Assembly: GCA_047605605.1 (NCBI GenBank) | Contig: JASGFG010000021.1 | Location: 1 to 48,659, forward strand | Source: JAATGA01 sp047605605 | GTDB taxonomy: Bacteria; Pseudomonadota; Alphaproteobacteria; Rhodobacterales; Rhodobacteraceae | Direction of reading: 5' to 3' | Length of the DNA stretch: 48,659 nucleotides | Part shown: positions 16,702-25,184 of the stretch, one piece after another | Layout of the letters: the number at the start of each line of letters is the position of its first letter | Position numbering within the stretch: the first letter of the stretch is position 1 | Notes under the pieces: model-generated | Database searches by the model: none | What the model saw: only the letters and a program-made list of their open reading frames with translations | What the model was told of the DNA's origin: nothing | Made by a program: the position numbers and the translations under genes

Positions 16702-17742
16702 ATGACGGACAAGGCGGAACAGGGGGATCGGCGGCCCAACAGGTTCGTGGCGCGCGGCGCCGCGCATGTCGAGGTCGACACGACCGCCGATCCGGTCCGC
16801 GTGGCCTTCGTGCTGGTGCCGCAGTTCACCATGCTGGCCTTCACCTCGGCGGTCGAACCCTTGCGCGCCGCCAATCAGCTTTCGGGCAAGACCATTTTTG
16901 AATGGCAAGTCTTTTCCGAAAGCGGCCAGCCGATCACCGCCTCGAACGGCGTCCCGCTGGTGCCCGACGGGCCCCTGCCGAAAGAGGCGCCGGCCGGATA
17001 TGTGCTGATCTGCGGCGGGGTCGAGCCGGAGGTGACCACGACAGCCACGCTGGCCGACTGGATCCGCGCCCAGTGGCGTCGGGGCCGCATCGTCGGCAGC
17101 CTGTGCAGCGGGGCCTATACGCTGGCGCGGGCGGGAATCCTGAAGGGCCGCACCTTTACGCTGCACTGGGAAAACATTCCCGGCTTTCGCGAAGCCTATC
17201 CCGATCTGGAACCGGCGCGGCGGGTCTATTGCATCGACGACCGGCTGATCACCTGCGCGGGCGGGGTCGCGGCGGCCGAGCTGTCGCTGAAGCTGATCCA
17301 CGACCATTGCGGCGCGGAGCTGAGCCAGGCCGCGATGAACATGTGCCTGCTGAGCCAGCGCCGCCAGCCCGACGACGACCAGATGACCTCGCTTGCCACG
17401 CGGCTGGGAACGCGGAACGAACATGTGGTCAAGGCAGTGTCCTATATGGAAGCGCGGCTGGAGGAGGAGTTCCACCTGGACGATTGCGCCGCCCATGTCG
17501 GGGTGACGCGCCGCCAGATCCAGCGGCTTTTCCAGCAGTTTCTGGGCGTTACCCCGATCCAGTATCTGAACACCCTGCGCCTGCAACGCGGGCGGGCGCT
17601 GCTGTCGGAAACCAACATGTCGGTGATGGAGGTGGCGGTATCGTCGGGCTATGTCTCCGCCTCGCATTTCGCCAAGAGCTTTCGCAAGAAATACGGTGTC
17701 TCGCCCAACCGCTTCTCGCACTTTTCGGCGCGCAAGCCCTAG
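16702..17742 (+). CDS. GlxA-family AraC-type transcriptional regulator
   Basis: A 346-residue protein. The N-terminal DJ-1/PfpI-like domain (about residues 30-200) carries the nucleophile-elbow-like SLCSGAYTLARAGILKGR. The C-terminal AraC domain has two HTH motifs (LDDCAAHVGVTRRQIQRLF, then MEVAVSSGYVSASHFAKSFR). It resembles regulators such as GbdR/CdhR of quaternary-amine catabolism, but no such genes adjoin it. It starts 86 bp after the iron-uptake operon and stands alone before a long intergenic stretch, so its target is unclear. Confidence 0.9.
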   Translation: MTDKAEQGDRRPNRFVARGAAHVEVDTTADPVRVAFVLVPQFTMLAFTSAVEPLRAANQLSGKTIFEWQVFSESGQPITASNGVPLVPDGPLPKEAPAGYVLICGGVEPEVTTTATLADWIRAQWRRGRIVGSLCSGAYTLARAGILKGRTFTLHWENIPGFREAYPDLEPARRVYCIDDRLITCAGGVAAAELSLKLIHDHCGAELSQAAMNMCLLSQRRQPDDDQMTSLATRLGTRNEHVVKAVSYMEARLEEEFHLDDCAAHVGVTRRQIQRLFQQFLGVTPIQYLNTLRLQRGRALLSETNMSVMEVAVSSGYVSASHFAKSFRKKYGVSPNRFSHFSARKP

Positions 17743-18070
17743 GGGGCGCCTGCGCGTGGGCGGTGTGAAGGCAAGACGAGGCTTCCTTCGGCTTTGGCGC
17801 CGCGCGGCCCCCGACCGCCCTTCCCGATAGCGGTTCAGACCTCCCGCTGGCCGGGGTTGGGCTTCGGGGCGCAAATCGGAACAACTTTCATCGACGCGGA
17901 GCCGGATGCGGCGGTTTCGCCGCCCGATGCACCTTCGCGCGGAACGCCAGCAGCCTGTCGCCGGGGATGCGGCGACTGCCGTCCCTGACCGGCGCCTTCC
18001 CCGCCGCCCGGTTTGCGTTGCCTTTTTCCACCGGAGGCGCGAGATGGGCGAAACACAACCGGAGGCAAAG
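17743..18070. other. Intergenic region upstream of the rhodanese gene
   Basis: 328 bp without a credible gene. It separates the AraC-type regulator from the rhodanese/thiosulfate transporter operon and should contain that promoter. I see GC-rich imperfect hairpins but no clear terminator or operator. Confidence 0.45.
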
Positions 18071-18994
18071 ATGAAACGTCTTGTTCTTGCGCTGATCGTT
18101 GCGCTTGCATCCACATCGCCACTGGCCGCGCGCACGTTCGGCCCCCTCGTCACCCCGACCGAGATCCAGGCCGCCGAGGCCGCCCGGCCCATCGTTCTGG
18201 ACACCCGCGGCCCGGCCTATGACCAGGGACATATCCCCGGTGCGATTTCGGCGCCCTATGGGCTGTTCCGCGGCCCGGCCGAAAACCCCGGCGCGCTGGT
18301 TCCGGTGGACGAGCTTCAGTCGCGCCTGCGGGCGCTTGGCCTGACGACCGACCGGCCGGTCGTCATCGTCCATCAGGGCAAGGACGATTCCGACTTCGGC
18401 TCGGCCGCGCGGGTCTACTGGACGCTGAAGTCCACGGGTTTCACCGATCTTTCCATCCTGAACGGCGGGATGAACGCCTGGCTGGCGGCGGGCCTGCCGC
18501 TGGAAACCGAAAAGGTCGTGCCGACCCCCTCGGACATCACTATCAGCTTTTCGGACGAATGGCTGGCCACCACGGACGAGGTGGAACGCATCGTCGACGG
18601 GCAGGAGGCTGCGCATCTGATCGACGCGCGCCCCCCGGCCTTTTTCGAGGGCAAGCAGGCGCATGAGGCCGCGGCCCGTCCGGGCACGCTGCCGGGCGCG
18701 GAGAACCTGCCGCATTCGCAATTCTTCGTCGGCGGGTCGCCCGCCATCGGCGGCGTCTCGACGGCCAAGGACGTGGCCGCGAAGCTGGGCCTGAAACAGG
18801 GCGAGGAAGTGGTGTCCTTCTGCAACACCGGCCACTGGGCGGCGACCGACTGGTTCGCGCTGTCGGAACTGGCGGGCGTTCCGGGGGTCAAGCTTTATCC
18901 CGATTCGATGGTCGGCTATTCGCAGACTGGCAAGCCCATGGAAAACACCCCCGGTCTCTGGCAGAATCTGAAGCGCCAGATCGGGGGGAACTGA
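18071..18994 (+). CDS. Exported rhodanese-type sulfurtransferase
   Basis: A 307-residue protein with a Sec-type signal peptide (MKRLVLALIVALASTSPLAA) and two rhodanese domains. The first (residues 25-145) has no cysteine in its active-site loop (HQGKDDSDFGS). The second has Cys251 in SFCNTGHWA, the catalytic persulfide residue. It likely moves sulfane sulfur from thiosulfate in the periplasm. The ATG at 18071 follows GGAGGCAAAG; the upstream extension of the frame has no signal-like sequence. It shares one base with the next gene, a YeeE/YedE transporter, so sulfur processing and uptake are coupled. Confidence 0.9.
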   Translation: MKRLVLALIVALASTSPLAARTFGPLVTPTEIQAAEAARPIVLDTRGPAYDQGHIPGAISAPYGLFRGPAENPGALVPVDELQSRLRALGLTTDRPVVIVHQGKDDSDFGSAARVYWTLKSTGFTDLSILNGGMNAWLAAGLPLETEKVVPTPSDITISFSDEWLATTDEVERIVDGQEAAHLIDARPPAFFEGKQAHEAAARPGTLPGAENLPHSQFFVGGSPAIGGVSTAKDVAAKLGLKQGEEVVSFCNTGHWAATDWFALSELAGVPGVKLYPDSMVGYSQTGKPMENTPGLWQNLKRQIGGN

Positions 18995-20121
18995 TGGCGG
19001 CCATTGCGGAACAGCCGGTTCCGGCGGGGGGCGAGGCGCTGCGGCGCCTGGCCCTGATCGTTGCCGCGCTCGTGCTGGTCGGGGCGTTGTCTCTGTTCGG
19101 CGGGCTGCGCTATGGCCTGCTGCTGGCGGTGGGGCTGGGCTTCGGCATCACGCTGGAGGGGTTGCGCTTCGGCTTTGCCGGACCGTGGCGGGCGATGATC
19201 CTCCGGCGCGAACCGGCGGGGCTGCTGGCGCAGCTGCTGGCCATCGCGCTGGTGTCGGTCGTGGCCTTTCCGCTGCTGTCGGGGCATCCGGGCGAACTGT
19301 CGGGGGCGGCGGCGCCGATCGGCTGGGCCATGGTGGGCGGCGCCTTCGTCTTTGGCGCGGCGATGCAGGTGGTGATGGGCTGCGGTTCGGGCACGCTGGT
19401 CAATGCCGGGTCCGGCAATGCGGTCAGCCTGCTGGCCCTGCCCTTCTTTGCCATCGGCAGCTTTGCCGGGGCCTATGGGCTGATCTGGTGGACCAGCCTT
19501 GGCGCCCTGCCGGTCATCACCCTGGGCGGGACCGAGGGGCTGGTGATCACGCTGGTCGGTCTGGCGGTGATCGCCGCCGTGGTGCTAGCCCTGGCCGCGC
19601 CGGGCACGCGCCGGGTGTCGGGGCGGCTTTTGCTGGCGGCGGTGCTGCTGGCCGGGCTGGCGCTGGCCAATCTGGTGATCTCGGGGCAGCCCTGGGGCGT
19701 GGTCTACGGGCTGGGCCTGTGGGTGGCCAAGGGGGCGGTCGCGATGGGGGCCGACCTGTCGGGGTCGGCCTTCTGGACGGCACCGGGCAATGCGGCCATC
19801 GTCCGGCAAAGCCTGCTGACCGATGTGACCAGCCTGACCAACCTCGGCCTGATCGGCGGGGCGTTTCTGGTGGCCGCATGGCGCGGCGGGCTGGCGCAGC
19901 CCCTGCCGAAGCTGCCCGCGCGGGCCTGGGCCGCCACGGTGGTGGCGGGGTTCCTGCTGGGCTTTTCCTCGCGCCTGGCCTTTGGCTGCAACGTGGGGGC
20001 GTTCTTTTCCGGCATCTCGACCGGAAGCCTGCATGGCTGGGTCTGGTTCGTCGCGGCCTTTGCCGGGGCGTTTCTCGGCATCCGCCTGCGCGCGCCGCTG
20101 GGGTTCGAGGTGCGCGCATGA
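18994..20121 (+). CDS. YeeE/YedE (TsuA-like) thiosulfate transporter
   Basis: A 375-residue multi-pass inner-membrane protein. Paired YeeE/YedE repeats carry conserved cysteines: MGCGSGTLVNAGSGNA in the first half and RLAFGCNVGAFFSGIST in the second, as in TsuA, where Cys residues relay thiosulfate. The preceding gene is a periplasmic rhodanese and the next a tiny exported protein, so this is a compact thiosulfate/sulfane sulfur uptake operon. A shorter split version of the same family occurs at 36467-37314. Confidence 0.88.
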   Translation: MAAIAEQPVPAGGEALRRLALIVAALVLVGALSLFGGLRYGLLLAVGLGFGITLEGLRFGFAGPWRAMILRREPAGLLAQLLAIALVSVVAFPLLSGHPGELSGAAAPIGWAMVGGAFVFGAAMQVVMGCGSGTLVNAGSGNAVSLLALPFFAIGSFAGAYGLIWWTSLGALPVITLGGTEGLVITLVGLAVIAAVVLALAAPGTRRVSGRLLLAAVLLAGLALANLVISGQPWGVVYGLGLWVAKGAVAMGADLSGSAFWTAPGNAAIVRQSLLTDVTSLTNLGLIGGAFLVAAWRGGLAQPLPKLPARAWAATVVAGFLLGFSSRLAFGCNVGAFFSGISTGSLHGWVWFVAAFAGAFLGIRLRAPLGFEVRA

Positions 20122-20282
20122 CCCGCCGGTTCACCGCGACTTTGTGCCTTGTGCTGATGGCCGGGCTGGTCGTCTTCGATCAGGCGACGACGCCGCTGAA
20201 CCCCTGGCGCGCGCCCGCGGCATTCGCGCTCGGGTCCGGGCAGGCGGTTGCGGGCGGGTTCTGCGGGGCGCTGCCGCAATGA
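20118..20282 (+). CDS. Small exported or membrane protein, 54 residues
   Basis: A short gene starting in an ATGA overlap with the transporter stop and ending just before a strong terminator. The product begins MTRRFTATLCLVLMAGLVVF, a signal peptide or membrane anchor, and then has ATTPLNPWRAP and a C-terminal GGFCGALPQ with one Cys. The overlap, the Lys/Arg-hydrophobic start and the terminator placement all support a real gene. I do not recognise the family. It may assist the rhodanese or the transporter. Confidence 0.65.
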   Translation: MTRRFTATLCLVLMAGLVVFDQATTPLNPWRAPAAFALGSGQAVAGGFCGALPQ

Positions 20283-20286
20283 CCCC

Positions 20287-20323
20287 GGCGGGCGGGCCGG
20301 CACTTTCGCCCGGCCCGCCCGCC
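20287..20323 (+). terminator. Strong terminator of the thiosulfate operon
   Basis: A perfect 14-bp GC-rich stem (20287-20300 with 20310-20323) around a 9-base loop. It lies 4 bp after the small gene's stop and is followed by AGAAACGGTTTT. It ends the rhodanese-TsuA operon. Confidence 0.8.
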
Positions 20324-20407
20324 AGAAACGGTTTTAGCTGGAACCCGGCCGACAGAGCCTTTATCTGATCGACCCGACGCATATCCTGTTCCAAAGGCCG
20401 GGCCGCC

Positions 20408-21496
20408 ATGAGCACTGCATCCCTTTCCTTCCAGATCACCCCCAATGCCACGCCCATGCCCGAGGCAGAGCGGCTCAAGGCGTTCGAGAACCTGGGCTTT
20501 GGCACCCTGTTCTCGGATCACATGGTGGTCATCCGGTGGAGCGCGGATCGCGGCTGGCATTCCGCCACGGTCGGCGCGCGGGCGCCGTTCCCGATCGACC
20601 CGGCCTCGTCCGTGCTGCATTACGCGCAGGAAATCTTTGAAGGGATGAAGGCCTACCGCGGCGCCGACGGCCGCATCGTGCTGTTCCGGCCCGATGAAAA
20701 CGCCCGCCGCTTCAACGAATCCGCCCGGCGCATGGCCATGCCCGAACTGCCCGAAGCCGATTTTCTGGCCGCGGTCGAACAGCTGATCGCCATCGACCGG
20801 AAATGGGTGCCGCAGGGCGAGGGCAGCCTTTACCTGCGCCCCTTCATGTTCGCGAGCGAGGCGTTCCTGGGCGTGCGCCCGTCGAAGGAATACATCTTCT
20901 GCGTCATCGCCTCGCCCGTCGGCCCCTATTTCAAGGGCGGCGCCAAGCCGGTCAGCATCTGGGCCTCGCAGACCTATACCCGCGCGGCCGTCGGCGGCAC
21001 GGGGGCGGCGAAATGCGGCGGCAACTACGCGGCCAGCCTGATCGCGCAATCCGAAGCCTCGGCCCATGGCTGCGATCAGGTGGTGTTCCTGGACGCCAAG
21101 GAACACCGCTGGGTCGAGGAACTGGGCGGGATGAACATCTTCTTCGTCTTTCAGGACGGGTCGATCATCACCCCCCCGCTGGGCACCATCCTGCCGGGCA
21201 TCACCCGCAAATCGCTGATCCAGCTGGCGCAGGATGCGGGGATCGCCATTTCCGAACGGCCCTATTCCTTTGACGAATGGCAGGCCGACGCCGCCAATGG
21301 CAAGCTGAAGGAAGCCTTCGCCTGCGGCACCGCGGCGGTGGTGGCGGGCATCGGCAAGGTGAGGTTCGAGGGCGGCGAGTTCACCATCGCCGATGGCCAG
21401 ACCGGCCCGGTGACGACGCGCCTGCGCGAAAGCCTGGTCGGCCTCCAGCGCGGGGCGACCAACGATCCCTATGGCTGGGTGCGCGCGGTCGGCTGA
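20408..21496 (+). CDS. ilvE: Branched-chain amino acid aminotransferase
   Basis: A 362-residue class IV PLP aminotransferase, full length for the longer IlvE type. The fold begins around FGTLFSDHMVVIRW. Lys202 in GTGAAKCGGNYAAS binds PLP. EELGGMNIFFVF and LQRGATNDPYGWV are typical. It makes valine, leucine and isoleucine from their 2-oxo acids with glutamate. It stands alone, convergent with the rhamnose operon (52-bp gap). It is probably a housekeeping gene in this window. Confidence 0.93.
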   Translation: MSTASLSFQITPNATPMPEAERLKAFENLGFGTLFSDHMVVIRWSADRGWHSATVGARAPFPIDPASSVLHYAQEIFEGMKAYRGADGRIVLFRPDENARRFNESARRMAMPELPEADFLAAVEQLIAIDRKWVPQGEGSLYLRPFMFASEAFLGVRPSKEYIFCVIASPVGPYFKGGAKPVSIWASQTYTRAAVGGTGAAKCGGNYAASLIAQSEASAHGCDQVVFLDAKEHRWVEELGGMNIFFVFQDGSIITPPLGTILPGITRKSLIQLAQDAGIAISERPYSFDEWQADAANGKLKEAFACGTAAVVAGIGKVRFEGGEFTIADGQTGPVTTRLRESLVGLQRGATNDPYGWVRAVG

Positions 21497-21548
21497 CCGG
21501 CGCATCGCGGCATCCTGACGGCCGGGGCCGCGAAACGCCCCGCCGCCG

Positions 21549-22907
21549 TCACGCCAGCTGTTGCCGCCACATCCTGCCGTAATGGCGCAAGGCGTCGGCA
21601 TCGGCCGGGGTCGGAACCGCGGCCGTGACCGGCGCCGGCCCGCGCCCCCCAAGACAGAGCAGCGCCGCCCCGACCGAGGTTCCGGTGACAGAAACCGCGG
21701 TCCGCACCCCGTCGGGGCGCAAGGCGTGCAGCATCGCAAGATAGTCGCCGTTGCGCGCAAAGGGACCTTCGACGATCACCGGCCCGGCGGCGCCGGTCAA
21801 TTCCAGGCAGGTGGCGGTCATCAGCGCCAGATAGAAGGACAACGCCACCATCCTCTCCCCCTCCGAGGCGGGGGTTCCGCGCCAGCACATCGCGCGGCCG
21901 CGAAATGGGCCCGAGGCAGGGTCCACCGCCGGCAGGATCATCACCCCCACGCCAAGGACGCGATTGCGATCGGCGACTGTTCCAGGGTCGCGCGCCCCCG
22001 CGCGAATGATCTCGTATTCGCGGCCGCCCATGAAACGGGCCGAGGGCACCGCCGTTCCCGCCGCGCTGACATTCACCAGAACATCGCGCGCGGGGTCCGG
22101 CGTCGTCGCGGCCCCGCCGACGGACATGGCGACGACCCAGGTTCCGGTCGAGACCACTGAAAACGGCGGCTCGGTCGCGATGACATAGGGATAGAGCGAG
22201 GCGTTGCTGTCATGTATCCCGCAGGACACCGGCGTATCGGGTGACATCCCGGTTTCCGCCGCAAGCGACGGGCGCAGCCGGCCCAGAACCTCGGCCGGGC
22301 GACGGGCGGGCGCGATCCGCCCCGCCAGCCCCAGCCGGTCGACAAGCGGCGAGAACCGCCCCTGCCAAGGATTCCACAGATCGGTATGGCAGCCCAGCGA
22401 GGTCACGTCGGTCGCCTGTTCCCCCGTCAGCCGGAACCCCCAGTATTGCGGATAGGTCAGCACCTGCGCGACCCGTTGCCGAAGCCCCGGCTGCGTTTCC
22501 AGCAGCCAGTGCACCTGCGCCCCGAGGTTCAGCCCCATCGGCAGCCGGGGCGAGCCGGTTTCCCCGAAATCGGGCCGGATCGCATCGTATCCGGCGGCCA
22601 GATCGTCCGGCCCGCCGTATTCGTAATCCAGCATCGGCGTGGCCAGATCGCCCTGCGCATCCAGCAGCACGCCCGCAGCGCCATGGGTGGTGACGGAAAT
22701 CGCATCCACCCCATGCGCGGCGTGGAACTGCGCCAGATGGTGCAGAAAGAACCGCCAGTGCCCTTCAAGGTCGAAATGCGGATAGGGCGGCCCGCCCAGC
22801 ACCGTGTTCGGCCGGGTGACGACCGCCACCTCCTGCAATGTGTCGGCGGCGACCAGCGCCAGCTTTGCATTGGTCTTGCCCACGTCGATGACGGCGATGT
22901 GCTTCAT
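21549..22907 (-). CDS. rhaK: FGGY-family sugar kinase, rhamnulokinase of the rhizobial type
   Basis: A 452-residue FGGY kinase starting MKHIAVIDVGKTNAKLALV, the N-terminal phosphate loop, with VSVTGTSVGAALLCLGG near the C-terminus. It phosphorylates L-rhamnulose to rhamnulose-1-phosphate. It is last in the rhaRSTPQUK transcript and overlaps rhaU by ATGA. In Rhizobium leguminosarum the equivalent kinase is also needed for transport by the neighbouring ABC system. The gene order here is the same, so the same coupling is likely. Assignment over L-fuculokinase rests on the neighbours. Confidence 0.9.
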   Translation of the reverse strand: MKHIAVIDVGKTNAKLALVAADTLQEVAVVTRPNTVLGGPPYPHFDLEGHWRFFLHHLAQFHAAHGVDAISVTTHGAAGVLLDAQGDLATPMLDYEYGGPDDLAAGYDAIRPDFGETGSPRLPMGLNLGAQVHWLLETQPGLRQRVAQVLTYPQYWGFRLTGEQATDVTSLGCHTDLWNPWQGRFSPLVDRLGLAGRIAPARRPAEVLGRLRPSLAAETGMSPDTPVSCGIHDSNASLYPYVIATEPPFSVVSTGTWVVAMSVGGAATTPDPARDVLVNVSAAGTAVPSARFMGGREYEIIRAGARDPGTVADRNRVLGVGVMILPAVDPASGPFRGRAMCWRGTPASEGERMVALSFYLALMTATCLELTGAAGPVIVEGPFARNGDYLAMLHALRPDGVRTAVSVTGTSVGAALLCLGGRGPAPVTAAVPTPADADALRHYGRMWRQQLA

Positions 22908-23218
22908 GGCAGGTGGAACATCGGGACCAGCGGCACTGCGACCGGCTCGTCACCCGGATGCGTCGCCATCAGGTCGGCCATATGCGCCCACCAGCGCCGC
23001 ATCACCGGATGGTCGGGCAGCGCGTCCATACCGTGATCCGTGCGCCGCCACAGCACGCCGAACAACGCATTGGTTTCGGGGTCGAGGTGGATCGAATAAT
23101 CCTGCACCCCCGCCTCTTTCAGCAGGGCCGCCAGTTCGGGCCAGATCTCGTCATGCCGCTTGCGGTATTCGGCGGCCTTGCCGGGAAAGAGCGTCATGCG
23201 GAACGCGTATTTTTCCAT
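22904..23218 (-). CDS. rhaU: L-rhamnose mutarotase
   Basis: A 104-residue protein starting MEKYAFRMTLFPGKAAEYRK, the typical RhaM/RhaU opening, with FGVLWRRTDHGMD in the middle and MADLMATHPG near the end. It interconverts alpha and beta L-rhamnose so that transport or isomerisation is not limited by anomer form. The ATG at 23218 gives exactly the usual family length; an upstream ATG at 23230 would add four residues. It overlaps rhaQ by 25 bp and rhaK by 4 bp. Confidence 0.92.
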   Translation of the reverse strand: MEKYAFRMTLFPGKAAEYRKRHDEIWPELAALLKEAGVQDYSIHLDPETNALFGVLWRRTDHGMDALPDHPVMRRWWAHMADLMATHPGDEPVAVPLVPMFHLP

Positions 23219-24207
23219 CTTTTCCCCCATATCGCCCAGAGGCGCGGCAACGCGATGACCGAAATCAGCAAGACGCCGATGATGATCGACATGACGATCC
23301 CCGGCACGTTCAACAGCCCAAGGCCGAATGTCACCAGCCCCATGACCAGCGCCGCGATCACCACGCCGGGAATCGACCCCGATCCACCAAGGATATTGAC
23401 GCCGCCAAGGACGACCATGGTGACGACCTCCAGCTCGAACCCGGTGGCGATGGAGGGGCGCGTAGACCCTAGGCGCGCGGTCAGGCAGACGGCGGCCAGA
23501 CCGCTCATCACCCCGGTCAGCAGGAACAGGATGAAGCGGATGCGCTCGACCCGGATGCCGGAAAACCGTGCGGCGGTGGCGTTGTTGCCGATGGCATAGA
23601 CCATGCGGCCAAAGTTCGTGCCATGCAGCAGCAGGCCAAAGGCCAGCGCGGCCACCGCGAACAACGCCAGTTCAAAGGTGATCACCCACCAGACATAGCC
23701 CTGCCCGAACCAGCCGAAATCGGCCGGGTAGCCGGTAAACGCCCCGTCGCCCAGCACGATATAGCTGATGCCGCGAAACAGGCTCATCGTGCCGATGGTC
23801 ACGACGATGGAGGGCAGGCCGAACCGCGCCACCAGCAGCCCGTTGAACGCGCCGCAGGCCAGGCCCGTGCCCAGGCCCAGGGCCACCAGAACCGGCGTCG
23901 GGCATCCGGCAGTCATCGCAACGCCCATGACGGTCGAGGCCAGCGCGATGATCGAGGCGACCGACAGGTCGATGTCCCCCGCGATGATCAGCATCGCCAT
24001 GGCAAAGGCGATCATCGCCTTTTCAGTGAAGTTGTAGCTGGCGTCCGACAGGTTCCACGGGTCGAGGAAATAGGGCGACGCCAGCGCATTGGCGATGAAA
24101 ATGGCGATGGCGACCGCGAAAAGCAGCGCCTCCCAGCTTTTCAGCCCACGCTTCCAGCCGGGGGTCAGCCGGTCGGGGATCTGGCGTCCGGTTGCGGTGG
24201 TCGTCAT
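23194..24207 (-). CDS. rhaQ: Rhamnose ABC transporter permease RhaQ
   Basis: A 337-residue CUT2-type (RbsC-like) permease with many hydrophobic helices. The family motif region reads YAIGNNATAARFSGIRVERI, followed by VTMVVLGGVNILGGSGSIPG. It is paired with RhaP, the second permease. The start at 24207 overlaps the rhaP stop by ATGA; the much longer open frame upstream runs antiparallel to nothing but through rhaP in another frame and is not real. It forms the membrane channel for L-rhamnose with RhaP, RhaT and RhaS. Confidence 0.92.
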   Translation of the reverse strand: MTTTATGRQIPDRLTPGWKRGLKSWEALLFAVAIAIFIANALASPYFLDPWNLSDASYNFTEKAMIAFAMAMLIIAGDIDLSVASIIALASTVMGVAMTAGCPTPVLVALGLGTGLACGAFNGLLVARFGLPSIVVTIGTMSLFRGISYIVLGDGAFTGYPADFGWFGQGYVWWVITFELALFAVAALAFGLLLHGTNFGRMVYAIGNNATAARFSGIRVERIRFILFLLTGVMSGLAAVCLTARLGSTRPSIATGFELEVVTMVVLGGVNILGGSGSIPGVVIAALVMGLVTFGLGLLNVPGIVMSIIIGVLLISVIALPRLWAIWGKRWKNTRSA

Positions 24208-25184
24208 GCCGATACCTCGCGGTGTTCTGCCCGTTTCAGGATGATCCGGCCCTTCTGCCCCTGCCCTCGCGCGTTGAAGGCAATGGCGATCAGGATGGCC
24301 GACCCCGAAATCGCCATCTGCCAGAAAGGCGAGATGCCGATGACCGGCAGCGCGTTCTTGACGATGCCCAGGAACAGCGCCCCCATCACGCAGCCCGCGA
24401 CCGACCCCGCGCCCCCCGCGATGGCGATGCCACCGATCACGCATGCGGCGACCACGTCCAGCTCGAATCCGCCCGCGATGTCGACATAGGCCACGGCATA
24501 GCGCGACACCCACAGGTATCCGGTCAGCCCGGCCAGCGCACCCGACAGCACAAAGGCCGCGAATTGCGTGCGCCCGACCGAGATGCCGGTATAGACCGCC
24601 GCATGGGGGTTGCCGCCGACCGCGAACAGCGCCCGGCCAAGTGCTGTGCGGTTCACCAGCACGGCCACGGCGGCGACGATGGCGATGGCAATCCAGGCCA
24701 TGACCGGCAGGCCCAGGATCGTCGCGCGCGGGAATGCCTTGAACCCCTCGCTCATCTGATGGGCATTGATCCACTTGCCGCCGGTCAGAAGAAAGATGAT
24801 GCCGCGATAGATGGTCATCGTCCCCAGCGTCACCACGATGGAGGGGATCGACAGCTTCCAGACCAGCAGCCCGTTCACCGCGCCCAGACAGGCGCCAAGC
24901 GCGATCACCGCCAGCAGGATCACCGGCAGCGGCACGCCTGCCCCGTTCATCAGCGCCGCGATCATCCCGCACAGGGCAAGGTTCGCGGCCACCGACAGGT
25001 CGATGCATTTGGTCAGGATCACGGCCATCTGCCCGAGCGCCAGGATGATCAGCGGCGAAGTGTCGGTGAACACCTTGGCCAGATTGCCCGGCGCGACAAA
25101 GCCCGGAAACCGGGTCGCGACCAGCACCAGCAGGATCAGGATTGCAAGGGCCAGGATCGCCTCGCGCGATTTCAGGATGTTCAT
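24204..25184 (-). CDS. rhaP: Rhamnose ABC transporter permease RhaP
   Basis: A 326-residue CUT2 permease starting MNILKSREAILALAILILLV. Typical segments are LTKCIDLSVAANLALCGMIA, FAVGGNPHAAVYTGISVGR and ACVIGGIAIAGGAGSVAGCV. It overlaps rhaT and rhaQ by 4 bp each. It is the partner of RhaQ in a heterodimeric channel. The start choice is fixed by the overlap and by the family N-terminus; the longer open frame upstream belongs to antisense-like sequence within rhaT. Confidence 0.92.
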   Translation of the reverse strand: MNILKSREAILALAILILLVLVATRFPGFVAPGNLAKVFTDTSPLIILALGQMAVILTKCIDLSVAANLALCGMIAALMNGAGVPLPVILLAVIALGACLGAVNGLLVWKLSIPSIVVTLGTMTIYRGIIFLLTGGKWINAHQMSEGFKAFPRATILGLPVMAWIAIAIVAAVAVLVNRTALGRALFAVGGNPHAAVYTGISVGRTQFAAFVLSGALAGLTGYLWVSRYAVAYVDIAGGFELDVVAACVIGGIAIAGGAGSVAGCVMGALFLGIVKNALPVIGISPFWQMAISGSAILIAIAFNARGQGQKGRIILKRAEHREVSA

